Positions 1 through 6,972 of a stretch of DNA of 16,281 bases are shown piece after piece. The notes below the pieces were generated by a model that saw nothing but the letters and a program-made list of their open reading frames with translations, searched no databases and had not been told where the DNA came from. Source of the DNA: Bacillota bacterium (lineage in GTDB: Bacteria; Bacillota; Clostridia; Clostridiales; Clostridiaceae); contig JAJYBA010000019.1 of assembly GCA_021779235.1 (NCBI GenBank), forward strand, positions 1 to 16,281, given 5' to 3'. Both the position numbers and the translations under genes were made by a program. Position 1 is the first letter of the stretch; each line of letters opens with the position of its first letter.

Positions 1-103
1 GCTTAAAAAAGCAGGATTCTTAACAAGAGATCCAAGAATGAAAGAAAGAAAGAAATACGGTCTTAAAAAAGCAAGAAAAGCATCTCAATTCTCAAAGAGA
101 TAA
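1..103 (+). CDS. rpsI: 30S ribosomal protein S9, C-terminal fragment (5' end outside window)
   Basis: The frame that starts at base 2 is open and ends with TAA at 101-103, giving the last 33 residues of a protein. It contains RDPRMKERKKYG followed by LKKARKASQFSKR, the highly conserved basic C-terminal tail of bacterial ribosomal protein S9. In the family this tail reaches into the decoding centre and contacts tRNA in the P site. The gene is cut by the window edge, so its start and its usual partner rplM are not visible. A hairpin terminator follows within 20 bases. Only 33 residues are visible, but this tail is diagnostic. Confidence 0.93.
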   Translation, partial: LKKAGFLTRDPRMKERKKYGLKKARKASQFSKR

Positions 104-119
104 TATTATTATGTGCAAA

Positions 120-160
120 AGAGAAGGTACACTTATTAAAAGTGGACTTTCTCTTTTTTT
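120..160 (+). terminator. Rho-independent terminator after rpsI
   Basis: A 15-bp stem with arms 120-134 and 140-154, one G-U pair, one mismatch and a 5-base loop is followed by a T run to 160. It ends the ribosomal protein transcript before the promoter of the next gene. Confidence 0.85.
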
Positions 161-169
161 ATATTTTAC

Positions 170-198
170 TTAACAGAAGGCAAATATTTTAGTATTAT
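170..198 (+). promoter_or_regulatory. Predicted sigma-A promoter of the Na/Pi cotransporter gene
   Basis: TTAACA at 170-175 and TATTAT at 193-198 are separated by 17 bases, close to the sigma-A consensus. The promoter lies just after the rpsI terminator and about 45 bases before the start codon, so the transporter gene is probably transcribed independently. Confidence 0.6.
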
Positions 199-199
199 A

Positions 200-233
200 T
201 ATATTAGTTGAAATTATTATTAGAACTAATATA
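200..233 (+). promoter_or_regulatory. Inverted repeat in the leader of the Na/Pi cotransporter gene
   Basis: Perfect 10-bp arms TATATTAGTT (200-209) and AACTAATATA (224-233) flank a 14-base spacer. The repeat sits between the predicted -10 box and the GGAGGT ribosome binding site at 235-240. It could be an operator or an mRNA hairpin that affects translation; the sequence alone does not decide. Confidence 0.4.
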
Positions 234-244
234 CGGAGGTTTTT

Positions 245-1861
245 ATGGATACTATAAGCATGTTTATAGGCTTATTTGGAGGTTTAGGGCTATTCCTATA
301 TGGAATGAAAATGATGGGTGATGGTTTAGAAAATGTTTTAGGTGAAAAACTTAAAAATATATTTGAAAAAATCACAACTAACCCAGTTAAAGGGGTAGCC
401 ACAGGGGCTGTAATAACAGCAGTTATTCAAAGTAGTAGTGCCACTACAGTAATGATAGTAGGTTTTGCTAATGCAGGACTTATGAACTTATATCAAGCAG
501 CAGCGGTGATTATGGGAGCCAATATTGGAACTACTATAACTCCACAGCTAATTGCATTTAACCTTGATGCTATAATACCAGTATTTCTGGGGCTAGGGTC
601 TTTAACAATATTAATTTCAAAGGGTAAGAAAGGTAGAGAAATAGGAAACATTATATTGGGATTTGGTATCATTTTTCTAGGTATGGAATTAATGAGGGAT
701 ACTATGTCTCCCTTAGCAAATTCACAAACTTTTGCAACTTTGATAATGAACCTAAAAGGTGATGTCATCATAGGAATATTGGTTGGTGCGACGATGACTG
801 CAGTAATTCAAAGCTCTTCTGCATCTACGGGAATTTTAATTGCACTAGCGTCTACTGGAGTACTACCATTAGAAGTTGCAGTTCCAATTTTATTTGGTAA
901 CAATATCGGAACCTGTATCACAGCGCTATTAGCAAGTATAGGGACCTCAAAAGCTGCAAAAAAAGCAGCACTAATACATCTATTTTTTAATATATTTGGT
1001 ACATTAATTTTTATTCCTCTAATAAACCCACTAATACAACTTGTACAAGCTATATCACCTGGTGGAACCATTGAGATAAAAAGACAAATTGCAAATGCTC
1101 ATACTATATTTAACATAACAAATACAATAATTATGGTGCCATTTATAAAATGTCTTGTTTTACTTGTTAACAAGATAATACCTGGAGAAGACGAAGCTCT
1201 AGCAAGGGGCGTTAAATATATAGATGAGAGACTACTAGAGACACCAGTTATTGCGGTTGGGCAAACTACAAAAGAGGTTGTTAGAATGGCTAATTTAGCA
1301 AAAGAGAATGTACAACTTGCTATGGAATGTTTTATGAGTAATAATGAAAGTAATATAAAAACTGTTTATGAAAATGAAAAATTAATAAATTTACTTGAGG
1401 ATGAAATTACATTATATTTAGTAAAGCTTTCCACCACCCAATTATCAGAACAGCAAACTAATATAGTAACTTCAATGTTCCATGTGGTAAATGATATAGA
1501 GCGTATAGGGGATCATGCTGAAAACCTAGCAGATTTAACTAGTGAGAAGATTCAAAAGAACTTAGATTTCTCAAAGGATGCAAGAGAAGAGTTAGATGGA
1601 ATGTATAAATACATAGTAAATGCTTTAGAGATTAGTATTGAGAGTTTCGAAAATAACGATATTAAAAAAGCAAAATCTATTATGGGAATAGAAAATAGAA
1701 TTGATAGTTTAGAAAAAGAATTAAGAGCGTCCCATATAAGAAGGTTAAATAATGGTGTCTGTGGAGCTACAGTTGGAGCGGTGTTCCTAGATATAATTAG
1801 TAATTTTGAGAGAATAGGAGATCATGCAACCAATATTGCCGAAGTAGTAATAAATAAATAA
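245..1861 (+). CDS. Na/Pi cotransporter family protein with C-terminal PhoU-like domain
   Basis: This is a 538-residue inner-membrane protein of the Na/phosphate symporter (NptA/PNaS) family. The N-terminal half is hydrophobic and holds the two inverted family repeats. The first has QSSSATT at about 62-68 followed by GANIGTTIT; the second has QSSSAST at about 189-195 followed by GNNIGTCIT. The C-terminal 190 residues are soluble and helical with two PhoU-type repeats, each marked by ERIGDHA (about 419-425 and 522-528). This architecture is standard for the bacterial family, where the PhoU-like part is thought to regulate phosphate transport. The ATG at 245 follows GGAGGT with good spacing. 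The gene stands alone between its own promoter and terminator, away from any visible pst or pho genes. Phosphate as substrate is inferred from the family. Confidence 0.9.
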   Translation: MDTISMFIGLFGGLGLFLYGMKMMGDGLENVLGEKLKNIFEKITTNPVKGVATGAVITAVIQSSSATTVMIVGFANAGLMNLYQAAAVIMGANIGTTITPQLIAFNLDAIIPVFLGLGSLTILISKGKKGREIGNIILGFGIIFLGMELMRDTMSPLANSQTFATLIMNLKGDVIIGILVGATMTAVIQSSSASTGILIALASTGVLPLEVAVPILFGNNIGTCITALLASIGTSKAAKKAALIHLFFNIFGTLIFIPLINPLIQLVQAISPGGTIEIKRQIANAHTIFNITNTIIMVPFIKCLVLLVNKIIPGEDEALARGVKYIDERLLETPVIAVGQTTKEVVRMANLAKENVQLAMECFMSNNESNIKTVYENEKLINLLEDEITLYLVKLSTTQLSEQQTNIVTSMFHVVNDIERIGDHAENLADLTSEKIQKNLDFSKDAREELDGMYKYIVNALEISIESFENNDIKKAKSIMGIENRIDSLEKELRASHIRRLNNGVCGATVGAVFLDIISNFERIGDHATNIAEVVINK

Positions 1862-1888
1862 GAATAGTTTAAGTAAATATAGTAAGCA

Positions 1889-1935
1889 CATTCAAATAAA
1901 TAGACTAGTGCACTGACTTGTTATTTATTTGAATG
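1889..1935. repeat. 14-bp perfect inverted repeat downstream of the Na/Pi gene
   Basis: Arms CATTCAAATAAATA (1889-1902) and its exact complement (1922-1935) enclose 19 bases that include the small palindrome AGTGCACT at 1907-1914. No T run follows, so it is not a classic terminator. It may protect the 3' end of the mRNA or bind a protein. Confidence 0.5.
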
Positions 1936-1953
1936 TTAATAAGGATAAAGGAG

Positions 1954-1990
1954 AACATCTGCAGAAGTTTTTGGCGGATGTTTTTTGTTT
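1954..1990 (+). terminator. Rho-independent terminator of the Na/Pi gene
   Basis: Stem AACATCTGC (1954-1962) pairs with GCGGATGTT (1974-1982), with one G-U pair, and is followed by a T-rich tract. It lies about 90 bases after the transporter stop codon. Confidence 0.7.
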
Positions 1991-2204
1991 CATAGAAACT
2001 TGTAAATTTTAACGCTGTTTATAGAGTTTAGCGACATTTCAGAAGGAAAGTATCCCACTTGTAGAAGCGACCATGAACTTTTCTAGCAAAAGGAAATATA
2101 TTTGTGTAATAGAGTTTTATAAAAAATGACCTACAACAAGTGTATAAATAATAATAAATCATGTACAAGCTGAATAAAATTAACACATAGGAATAAATAA
2201 AAGG
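1991..2204. other. Gene-free stretch before cwlD
   Basis: I find no credible reading frame here. The stretch contains a degenerate copy of the palindromic intergenic repeat at 2028-2094 and otherwise AT-rich sequence that should hold the cwlD promoter. I could not match a sigma-A or a sporulation-sigma promoter with confidence. Confidence 0.6.
2028..2094. repeat. Palindromic intergenic repeat, copy A (degenerate right arm)
   Basis: This copy begins TTAGCGACATTTCAGAAG (2028-2045). The same word, differing only by A for G, begins the element at 15941. Both copies then run through a TCCCACTT / AAGTGGGA hairpin region to a TTTTCTA segment near the right end. Copy A keeps the left hairpin arm TCCCACTT (2053-2060) but lacks the terminal complement GTCGYTAA that copy B retains. 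Confidence 0.55.
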
Positions 2205-2213
2205 GTGGGTGTA

Positions 2214-2936
2214 TTGAAGTATAGAAACAATAAATTAATAGCAATAGTCATGGTAATTATTGTAGGAATGGTAAGTTTTATAGGTGTGAATATAAGCCTT
2301 GTAAAAGAAACTATAAATACAAATAAAGAATCACAAACAGGTAATAAAATAATACTAATTGATGCAGGTCACGGAGGGATTGATGGCGGGGCAAGCTCTA
2401 AAAATGGTACTTCGGAAAAAGATATTAATCTAAGTATAGCAATAAAACTTAAGGAGAACTTACAAAAGACTGGTTATGAGGTAGTTATGACAAGAGAAGG
2501 AGACACCGGGCTTTATTTAAGAGGTGGGACCATAAGAGCTAAATATATTGAAGATTTAAAAAACAGATGTGACCTAAAGAAATCAAGCAACTGTGATATG
2601 TTGATTAGCATCCATTTAAATCATTTTTCAGAGAGTAAATATTATGGAGCGCAAGTGTGGTACTCTGATTATCAAGAGAGTGCAACCCTTGCTAGTATAA
2701 TGCAGAAAAATTTTAGGATAGATTTAGACCCTAGCAATAAGAGAGTGCAGAAACCTGCTAAAAATGCTTATAGGATATTAAGAGAGAATGACAATATGCC
2801 TAGTGTTATAGTGGAATGTGGTTTTTTATCAAACCATGAAGAAGAACAAAAACTAAAGTCTGATGAGTATCAAAAAAACATTGCAGAATCCATAAGCAAA
2901 TCTGTAGGAGAGTTTTTTGAAAAAACATCCAATTAA
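2214..2936 (+). CDS. cwlD: N-acetylmuramoyl-L-alanine amidase CwlD (spore cortex)
   Basis: The product is a 240-residue Amidase_3 protein. One N-terminal membrane/signal segment (about 8-26) is followed by the zinc hydrolase domain from about residue 46. Zinc ligands are visible as His53 in DAGHGG, Glu68 in SEKDINL and His134 in SIHLNH; the catalytic Glu201 lies in VIVECGF. The length and single anchor match CwlD, which in Bacillus works with PdaA to make muramic-delta-lactam in the spore cortex, so the organism probably sporulates. I chose TTG at 2214 because AGGGTGGG (2202-2209) lies at working distance before it. The in-frame GTG at 2205 is inside that Shine-Dalgarno and would add three residues. 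Proximity to rpsI fits clostridial gene order as I know it. CwlD rather than another small amidase is an inference from size and context. Confidence 0.85.
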   Translation: MKYRNNKLIAIVMVIIVGMVSFIGVNISLVKETINTNKESQTGNKIILIDAGHGGIDGGASSKNGTSEKDINLSIAIKLKENLQKTGYEVVMTREGDTGLYLRGGTIRAKYIEDLKNRCDLKKSSNCDMLISIHLNHFSESKYYGAQVWYSDYQESATLASIMQKNFRIDLDPSNKRVQKPAKNAYRILRENDNMPSVIVECGFLSNHEEEQKLKSDEYQKNIAESISKSVGEFFEKTSN

Positions 2937-2994
2937 TAGAGAATAACGACTCATAATGGAGTAAGTTTGAGTATCTTGGTTAAAAATATTTCAG

Positions 2995-3033
2995 AAAAAA
3001 AGACATATTCTTTTAGGAATGTGTCTTTTTTTC
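2995..3033. terminator. Bidirectional terminator between cwlD and the DUF3048 gene
   Basis: AGACATATTC (3001-3010) pairs with GAATGTGTCT (3017-3026), with one G-U pair. The stem is flanked by an A run on the left and a T run on the right. Placed between two convergent genes, it can stop transcription from both sides. Confidence 0.85.
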
Positions 3034-3076
3034 TTATAATTGGACTTTTGGAATAGTGCCAATTTATATTTTATTA

Positions 3077-3856
3077 TTAGTCATAGGCTACGGAACAGTC
3101 TTTATCAATAAAAATCCACCATGTAGGACCGGGCATTAGTGAAATTGGACCTCCCTTTTGATCAGAGATTTTTATTTGAGAATCCTTTTTCCTGTTCCAT
3201 TTAATGTCTTGGGCTTTTCCACCAGAAAACAATAATCCAGTGCCAAAATTTTCAGAGGCAGTTAAGGTTTCATCACTTACAATGGTACCATGGATAAATT
3301 GTACAATAACATTAGAAACCTTTACAGGAGTATTATTATCTTTGTCAATGCATAGGCCTCTATAATGATAGTACTCTCCATTTTGATATAAAAAATTTGA
3401 GGATGAATCTTCATTAAAAGTTATAAAAACTGACGTAGCATTTTTCCCGCTAATCCTAGATGAATCCATATTATCCATAAATTTAAATTTTGGTAGATAC
3501 GAATTAGAGTAAGTCTTTAAACTAATTGCTCCACTAACATTTTTAGCCGCTTCTTGTTTAAAAATAGCCTTATATGTGACACCAGAAGAGTTACTTAAAA
3601 ACTCCATAACCACATCCGCACTACTAAGTCCCGCAATGGACAGTTCATTATTTGCATTAACATAAGTTGCAATCTTTGCAGATTTTTTAGAAGAAGTATT
3701 AGGAATTCTTTCACCAGTATAGTTCGATAGGGTTATTTGCGTCTGTGGATTAAAATAACAAATATGTGTAATAACCCTATATATAAACGTTGAAAGAGCT
3801 AATACCAAAATAGCGCTTAAAAAATATATAATAATTGAAAAATTTTTCTTTTCCAT
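3077..3856 (-). CDS. Membrane-anchored DUF3048 (YerB-like) protein
   Basis: The product is 259 residues with an N-terminal transmembrane segment (about 7-27) and an extracytoplasmic remainder. Two parts resemble the DUF3048/YerB family: GLSSADVVMEF at about 76-86, and the C-terminal domain from NVIVQ (182-186) through GTGLLFSGGKAQDIKW (205-220) to LMPGPTWWIFI (240-250), which corresponds to the family's 'GxGxxxFxxGK...W' and 'LxPGxTWI' segments. Family members are mostly lipoproteins of unknown function; here no convincing lipobox cysteine is seen, so the helix itself is the likely anchor. The middle region is short, so the protein is smaller than the roughly 330 residues I expect for the family. 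On its own strand the ATG follows AGGGAGGC. It is transcribed divergently from the GntR regulator and convergently with cwlD. No biochemical role can be assigned. Confidence 0.72.
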   Translation of the reverse strand: MEKKNFSIIIYFLSAILVLALSTFIYRVITHICYFNPQTQITLSNYTGERIPNTSSKKSAKIATYVNANNELSIAGLSSADVVMEFLSNSSGVTYKAIFKQEAAKNVSGAISLKTYSNSYLPKFKFMDNMDSSRISGKNATSVFITFNEDSSSNFLYQNGEYYHYRGLCIDKDNNTPVKVSNVIVQFIHGTIVSDETLTASENFGTGLLFSGGKAQDIKWNRKKDSQIKISDQKGGPISLMPGPTWWIFIDKDCSVAYD

Positions 3857-4039
3857 AAGGGCCTCCCTTAGTATTTATATATACTATTTTAATAATCTTA
3901 TTTATAAATTATAACCAAAAAAGATGAAAAGCTTATTGAGTTTAGGTGGAAATAGTATTAAATCTAAGACTAAGTTAGATAATTAACTTTAATTCCTCTA
4001 TAACACTAAAAATAACACGAAATACTCATAAAACAATAA
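3857..4039. other. Divergent intergenic region
   Basis: This AT-rich spacer separates the minus-strand DUF3048 gene from the GntR promoter. On the minus strand a TATAAT lies about 50-60 bases before the DUF3048 start, but without a good -35. A small inverted repeat ATCTAA/TTAGAT occupies 3962-3967 and 3975-3980. No gene is seen. Confidence 0.5.
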
Positions 4040-4068
4040 TTGAAGTGGACTGGTCCACATGGTATTAT
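4040..4068 (+). promoter_or_regulatory. Sigma-A promoter of the glutamate-fermentation gene cluster
   Basis: TTGAAG (4040-4045) and TATTAT (4063-4068) are 17 bases apart. Transcription should start near 4075. The spacer is almost filled by a perfect palindromic operator, so a repressor bound there would block RNA polymerase. Confidence 0.7.
4045..4058. promoter_or_regulatory. Operator 1, between -35 and -10
   Basis: The site is a perfect dyad, GTGGAC-TG-GTCCAC, lying within the promoter spacer. It shares the core TGGA-N4-TCCA with operator 2, 34 bp downstream centre to centre. The likely ligand is the GntR-family protein encoded next, by analogy with autoregulated GntR genes. Confidence 0.7.
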
Positions 4069-4077
4069 AAATATGGA

Positions 4078-4093
4078 AATGGATTAGTCCATT
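4078..4093. promoter_or_regulatory. Operator 2, just after the predicted transcription start
   Basis: AATGGA-TTAG-TCCATT has 6-bp perfect arms and the same TGGA-N4-TCCA core as operator 1. The 34-bp centre spacing is close to three helical turns, so two dimers could sit on nearly the same face of the DNA. Confidence 0.65.
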
Positions 4094-4106
4094 AATCCAA
4101 TACACT

Positions 4107-5090
4107 TTGGGAGGGATTTTTATTAACATCGAAATTAATAAAAAAAGTGGAGTACCACTTTATATACAAGTTAAAAAACAAATCATGGATGAAATAAAAA
4201 AAGGAACTCTCAAGGTAGGAACGAAAATGCCCACGGAAAGAGAATTGTCCCAAAGGTTAAAAGTAAGCAGAAACACTGTAAGCGCTGCATATAATGACTT
4301 GGAACAAGATGGGGCTTTGCAGTCCTATCAAGGGAAGGGAACTTTTGTCGTTGAAGAAGCAGTATCTTGGGAAAGTCAGAATATCAAAAATAAGATAATA
4401 AAATTTGTTGACCTTGGATTAGAGGAAGCTCTAGAAATTGGAATGAAACCAGAAGAATTTTTGGAAATAGTAAATCAAAGAGTAGATGAAAAGAAACAGA
4501 TAATGGATAAAATCGTAGCAATATATGTAGAGTGCAATATAGAGCAAGCTAAAATGTTTAGTAAGCAGCTTAGTAAGAATAGTAATACCAATGTAATGCC
4601 TCTAACTATAAGTGATTTAGAAAAGATGGACAAGGATACTAAAGACATGATTGAAAGTGCAGAATTTATAATAACCACCTTCAATCACATCAATGAAGTT
4701 ACAAATTTGACTACTGGGCTTAATAAAGAGATCTTAGGAGTTGCCATAACTCCAAATTTAGAACCAATAGTTAAGATTGCTAGATATGGTGTAAATATAA
4801 AATTTGGATTTGTATGCATGTCTGAAGAATTTATGTTTAAAATAAGAGGAGCTTTAGAAAATGCAGGCTTATCTGAAATTGATATAAAATACTCCAATAC
4901 CACAGATGATGACGAGCTTAAGGATATAATTGCGAAGTCAGATGTGATGATAGTATCCCCAGGAAGATATAAAGATGTTAAAAGAGCAAATTCCGGCAAT
5001 AAGGAAATAATTGAATTTCTATATAGTCTAGATGATGGCTCAGTAAAAGCGCTTAGGTCAAAGATTATTGAAATAAAGTTTAAAAAATAA
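4107..5090 (+). CDS. GntR-family transcriptional regulator of the glutamate mutase cluster
   Basis: The N-terminal winged helix is typical of GntR proteins: VPLYIQVKKQIMDEIKKG, then MPTERELSQRLKVSRNTVSAAYNDLEQDG and the wing QGKGTFV (residues about 17-81). The remaining 240 residues form a separate effector or oligomerisation region that I cannot assign to a named ligand-binding domain. It is not an aminotransferase fusion, and it is longer than the short YtrA-type tails. The gene heads the cluster and ends 34 bases before glmS with no terminator between, so it is probably co-transcribed and autoregulated through the two upstream palindromes. Coordinates use TTG at 4107, the only conventional in-frame start after the upstream stop. 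However, GGGAGGG (4109-4115) lies downstream of that TTG, which points to initiation at ATT 4122. The effector is unknown; a pathway compound is a reasonable guess. Confidence 0.85.
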   Translation: MGGIFINIEINKKSGVPLYIQVKKQIMDEIKKGTLKVGTKMPTERELSQRLKVSRNTVSAAYNDLEQDGALQSYQGKGTFVVEEAVSWESQNIKNKIIKFVDLGLEEALEIGMKPEEFLEIVNQRVDEKKQIMDKIVAIYVECNIEQAKMFSKQLSKNSNTNVMPLTISDLEKMDKDTKDMIESAEFIITTFNHINEVTNLTTGLNKEILGVAITPNLEPIVKIARYGVNIKFGFVCMSEEFMFKIRGALENAGLSEIDIKYSNTTDDDELKDIIAKSDVMIVSPGRYKDVKRANSGNKEIIEFLYSLDDGSVKALRSKIIEIKFKK

Positions 5091-5124
5091 TATCTTAAAA
5101 AAATATTTAGGAGGCTTTTTAAAA

Positions 5125-5538
5125 ATGGAAAAAAAGACTTTAATTTTAGGAGTAATAGGATCAGATTGTCACGCTGTTGGTAATAAGATTTTAGATTATG
5201 CTTTAACGGAAGCTGGTTTTAATGTTATTAACATAGGAGTTCTTTCTCCACAAGAAGATTTTATAAATGCAGCTGTTGAAACTAATGCAGATGCCATAAT
5301 AGTATCTTCACTATATGGTCATGGCGAAATCGATTGTAGAGGCATGAGAGAGAAATGCGATGAAGCAGGATTAAATGGTATATTGCTTCTTGTAGGTGGA
5401 AACATAGTTGTAGGAAAACAAAATTGGGAAGAAGTCTACAATAGATTTAAAGCAATGGGATTTGATAGAATATATCCACCAGGAACAACATTAGAAACAA
5501 CAATCCATGATTTAAGAGAAAGTTTAGGATTATTATAA
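5125..5538 (+). CDS. glmS: Glutamate mutase sigma (S) subunit, B12-binding
   Basis: This is the small subunit of adenosylcobalamin-dependent glutamate mutase (EC 5.4.99.1), also called MutS; it is unrelated to the mismatch-repair protein. Its 137 residues equal the length of the characterised clostridial subunits. The cobalamin-binding signature DxHxxG is present as Asp14, His16 and Gly19; His16 is the residue that replaces dimethylbenzimidazole as lower cobalt ligand. SLYGHGE (62-68) and GGN (91-93) contribute to the nucleotide-tail pocket. The ATG follows AGGAGG with a 10-base spacer. With GlmE it forms the catalytic complex that moves the glycyl group of L-glutamate to give (2S,3S)-3-methylaspartate, the first step of the pathway encoded in this cluster. 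Confidence 0.97.
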   Translation: MEKKTLILGVIGSDCHAVGNKILDYALTEAGFNVINIGVLSPQEDFINAAVETNADAIIVSSLYGHGEIDCRGMREKCDEAGLNGILLLVGGNIVVGKQNWEEVYNRFKAMGFDRIYPPGTTLETTIHDLRESLGLL

Positions 5539-5558
5539 AATTAATAGGAGTGATATAA

Positions 5559-6953
5559 GTGGATGCCTATTTACTTATAGATTTTGGAAGTACATACACG
5601 AAATTAACTGCTGTAGATATAGACAAAGAAGAGATAATTGCAACAGCTAAAGATATAACAACAATTGAAGACGATATAATGATAGGCTTTGAAAAGGCTT
5701 ATTCAAAAATAGAACAAATGTTAAAAGACAAAAATGTTAATTTTATTAATAAGTTAGCATGTTCCTCAGCTGCAGGAGGTCTTAAAATGATAGCTATTGG
5801 CCTGGTGCCAGATTTAACTGCAGAAGCTGCCAAAAGAGCAGCACTTGGGGCTGGAGCAAGAGTATTAAAAGTATATAGCTATGAATTAACTTTGACAGAA
5901 ATTGAAGAAATTAAAAATTCAGATTTAGATATTATATTGCTTGCAGGTGGAACTAATGGTGGCAACAAGGAATGCATTATACATAATGCAAAAATGTTGG
6001 CTCAAAATGGAGTTAAACTACCAATAGTAGTAGCTGGAAATAAGGTAGCAAGTGATGAAATAAGAGAGATATTTACAAAGGCTAAAATGTATTTTAGCAT
6101 AACAGAAAATGTAATGCCACAGTTAAATGAACTCAATGTAGAACCAGCTAGAGAAGAAATTAGAAAAGTCTTTATGGAAAAAATAATAGATGCTAAGGGT
6201 CTTAGGAATGCAGAGGATTTTGTAAAAGGTATTCTAATGCCAACACCAGCAGCTGTGTTAAAGGCTGCAAGGGTACTTAGTGAAGGCAGCGATGAGGAAA
6301 GTGGTTTAGGAGATTTGATAATTGTTGACATTGGTGGAGCAACCACAGATGTACATTCTATTGCAGATGGAGAACCTACTAAGGCAGGCGTCAACGTAAG
6401 AGGGCTAGAAGAGCCTTTTGCTAAAAGAACTGTTGAAGGGGATCTTGGTATGAGATATTCTGCAGTTTCACTTAGAGAAGCAGCTGGTAGCAGAAAAATG
6501 AGAAAGTACCTAGGGGACACAGAGAGAAAGATTGATATTGATGCAAATTGTAAATATAGAATAGAACATATAAAGATGGTTCCGACAACTAAGGAAGAAA
6601 TACATTTTGATGAGGCTATGGCTAAAGTAGCCACAGAGTTATCAATGGAACGACATGTGGGTACCATTGAAAGCGTATACACCCCTATGGGAGCTATGTA
6701 TACTCAAATAGGAAAAGATCTTATGGAAGTAAAGTATATTATAGGTACAGGCGGGGTATTAGTACACAGTGAAAATCCACAAGATATTTTAAAAGCAGGA
6801 GCTTTTGATACAGAAAATCCAATGTATTTAAAACCACGTAATGCAATGTATTTGCTTGATAAAACTTATATATTATCGGCTATGGGATTATTGTCAGAGC
6901 ACTATCCAGATAAAGCTGTTAGAATTATGAAAAAGTATTTAGTGAAAGTATAA
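5559..6953 (+). CDS. glmL: GlmL/MutL ATPase, glutamate mutase accessory protein
   Basis: The product is a 464-residue protein of the ASKHA (actin/hexokinase/HSP70-like) ATPase fold. The phosphate-1 motif is DFGSTYTK (8-15), a glycine-rich loop GGTNGGNK lies at 130-137, the phosphate-2 motif is DIGGATTDVH (257-266), and the adenosine-type loop is GTGGVLVHS (396-404). The MutL family lies between the genes of the two glutamate mutase subunits in clostridia and is believed to act as a chaperone or reactivase for the B12 enzyme, like reactivating factors of diol dehydratase; direct proof is limited. It is not the DNA-repair MutL. The GTG start at 5559 is set by AGGAGTGAT at 5547-5555. It lies 20 bases after glmS and 19 bases before glmE. 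Confidence 0.94.
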   Translation: MDAYLLIDFGSTYTKLTAVDIDKEEIIATAKDITTIEDDIMIGFEKAYSKIEQMLKDKNVNFINKLACSSAAGGLKMIAIGLVPDLTAEAAKRAALGAGARVLKVYSYELTLTEIEEIKNSDLDIILLAGGTNGGNKECIIHNAKMLAQNGVKLPIVVAGNKVASDEIREIFTKAKMYFSITENVMPQLNELNVEPAREEIRKVFMEKIIDAKGLRNAEDFVKGILMPTPAAVLKAARVLSEGSDEESGLGDLIIVDIGGATTDVHSIADGEPTKAGVNVRGLEEPFAKRTVEGDLGMRYSAVSLREAAGSRKMRKYLGDTERKIDIDANCKYRIEHIKMVPTTKEEIHFDEAMAKVATELSMERHVGTIESVYTPMGAMYTQIGKDLMEVKYIIGTGGVLVHSENPQDILKAGAFDTENPMYLKPRNAMYLLDKTYILSAMGLLSEHYPDKAVRIMKKYLVKV

Positions 6954-6972
6954 TTACTAGGAGGTAATTTCA

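Noticed and set aside
140..148. The word AAGTGGACT shared by the rpsI terminator, operator 1 (4043-4051) and the right-end hairpin (16176-16184)
   Set aside because: The flanks differ, and the dyads have different spacing (4 versus 5 bases between GTGGA and TCCAC). The likely explanation is chance use of the same short word in stems.
1941..1998. Small gene starting after AAGGAG near 1947
   Set aside because: There is no start codon at proper distance, and the segment is explained by the terminator stem and T tract.
6002..6682. 226-codon minus-strand open frame
   Set aside because: It lies wholly inside glmL, lacks a ribosome site and has no recognisable protein features, while the plus-strand frame has clear ATPase motifs.
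5125..6953. DNA mismatch repair MutS and MutL
   Set aside because: The names coincide with older glutamate mutase gene names, but the proteins are a B12-binding subunit and an ASKHA ATPase, not mismatch-repair proteins.
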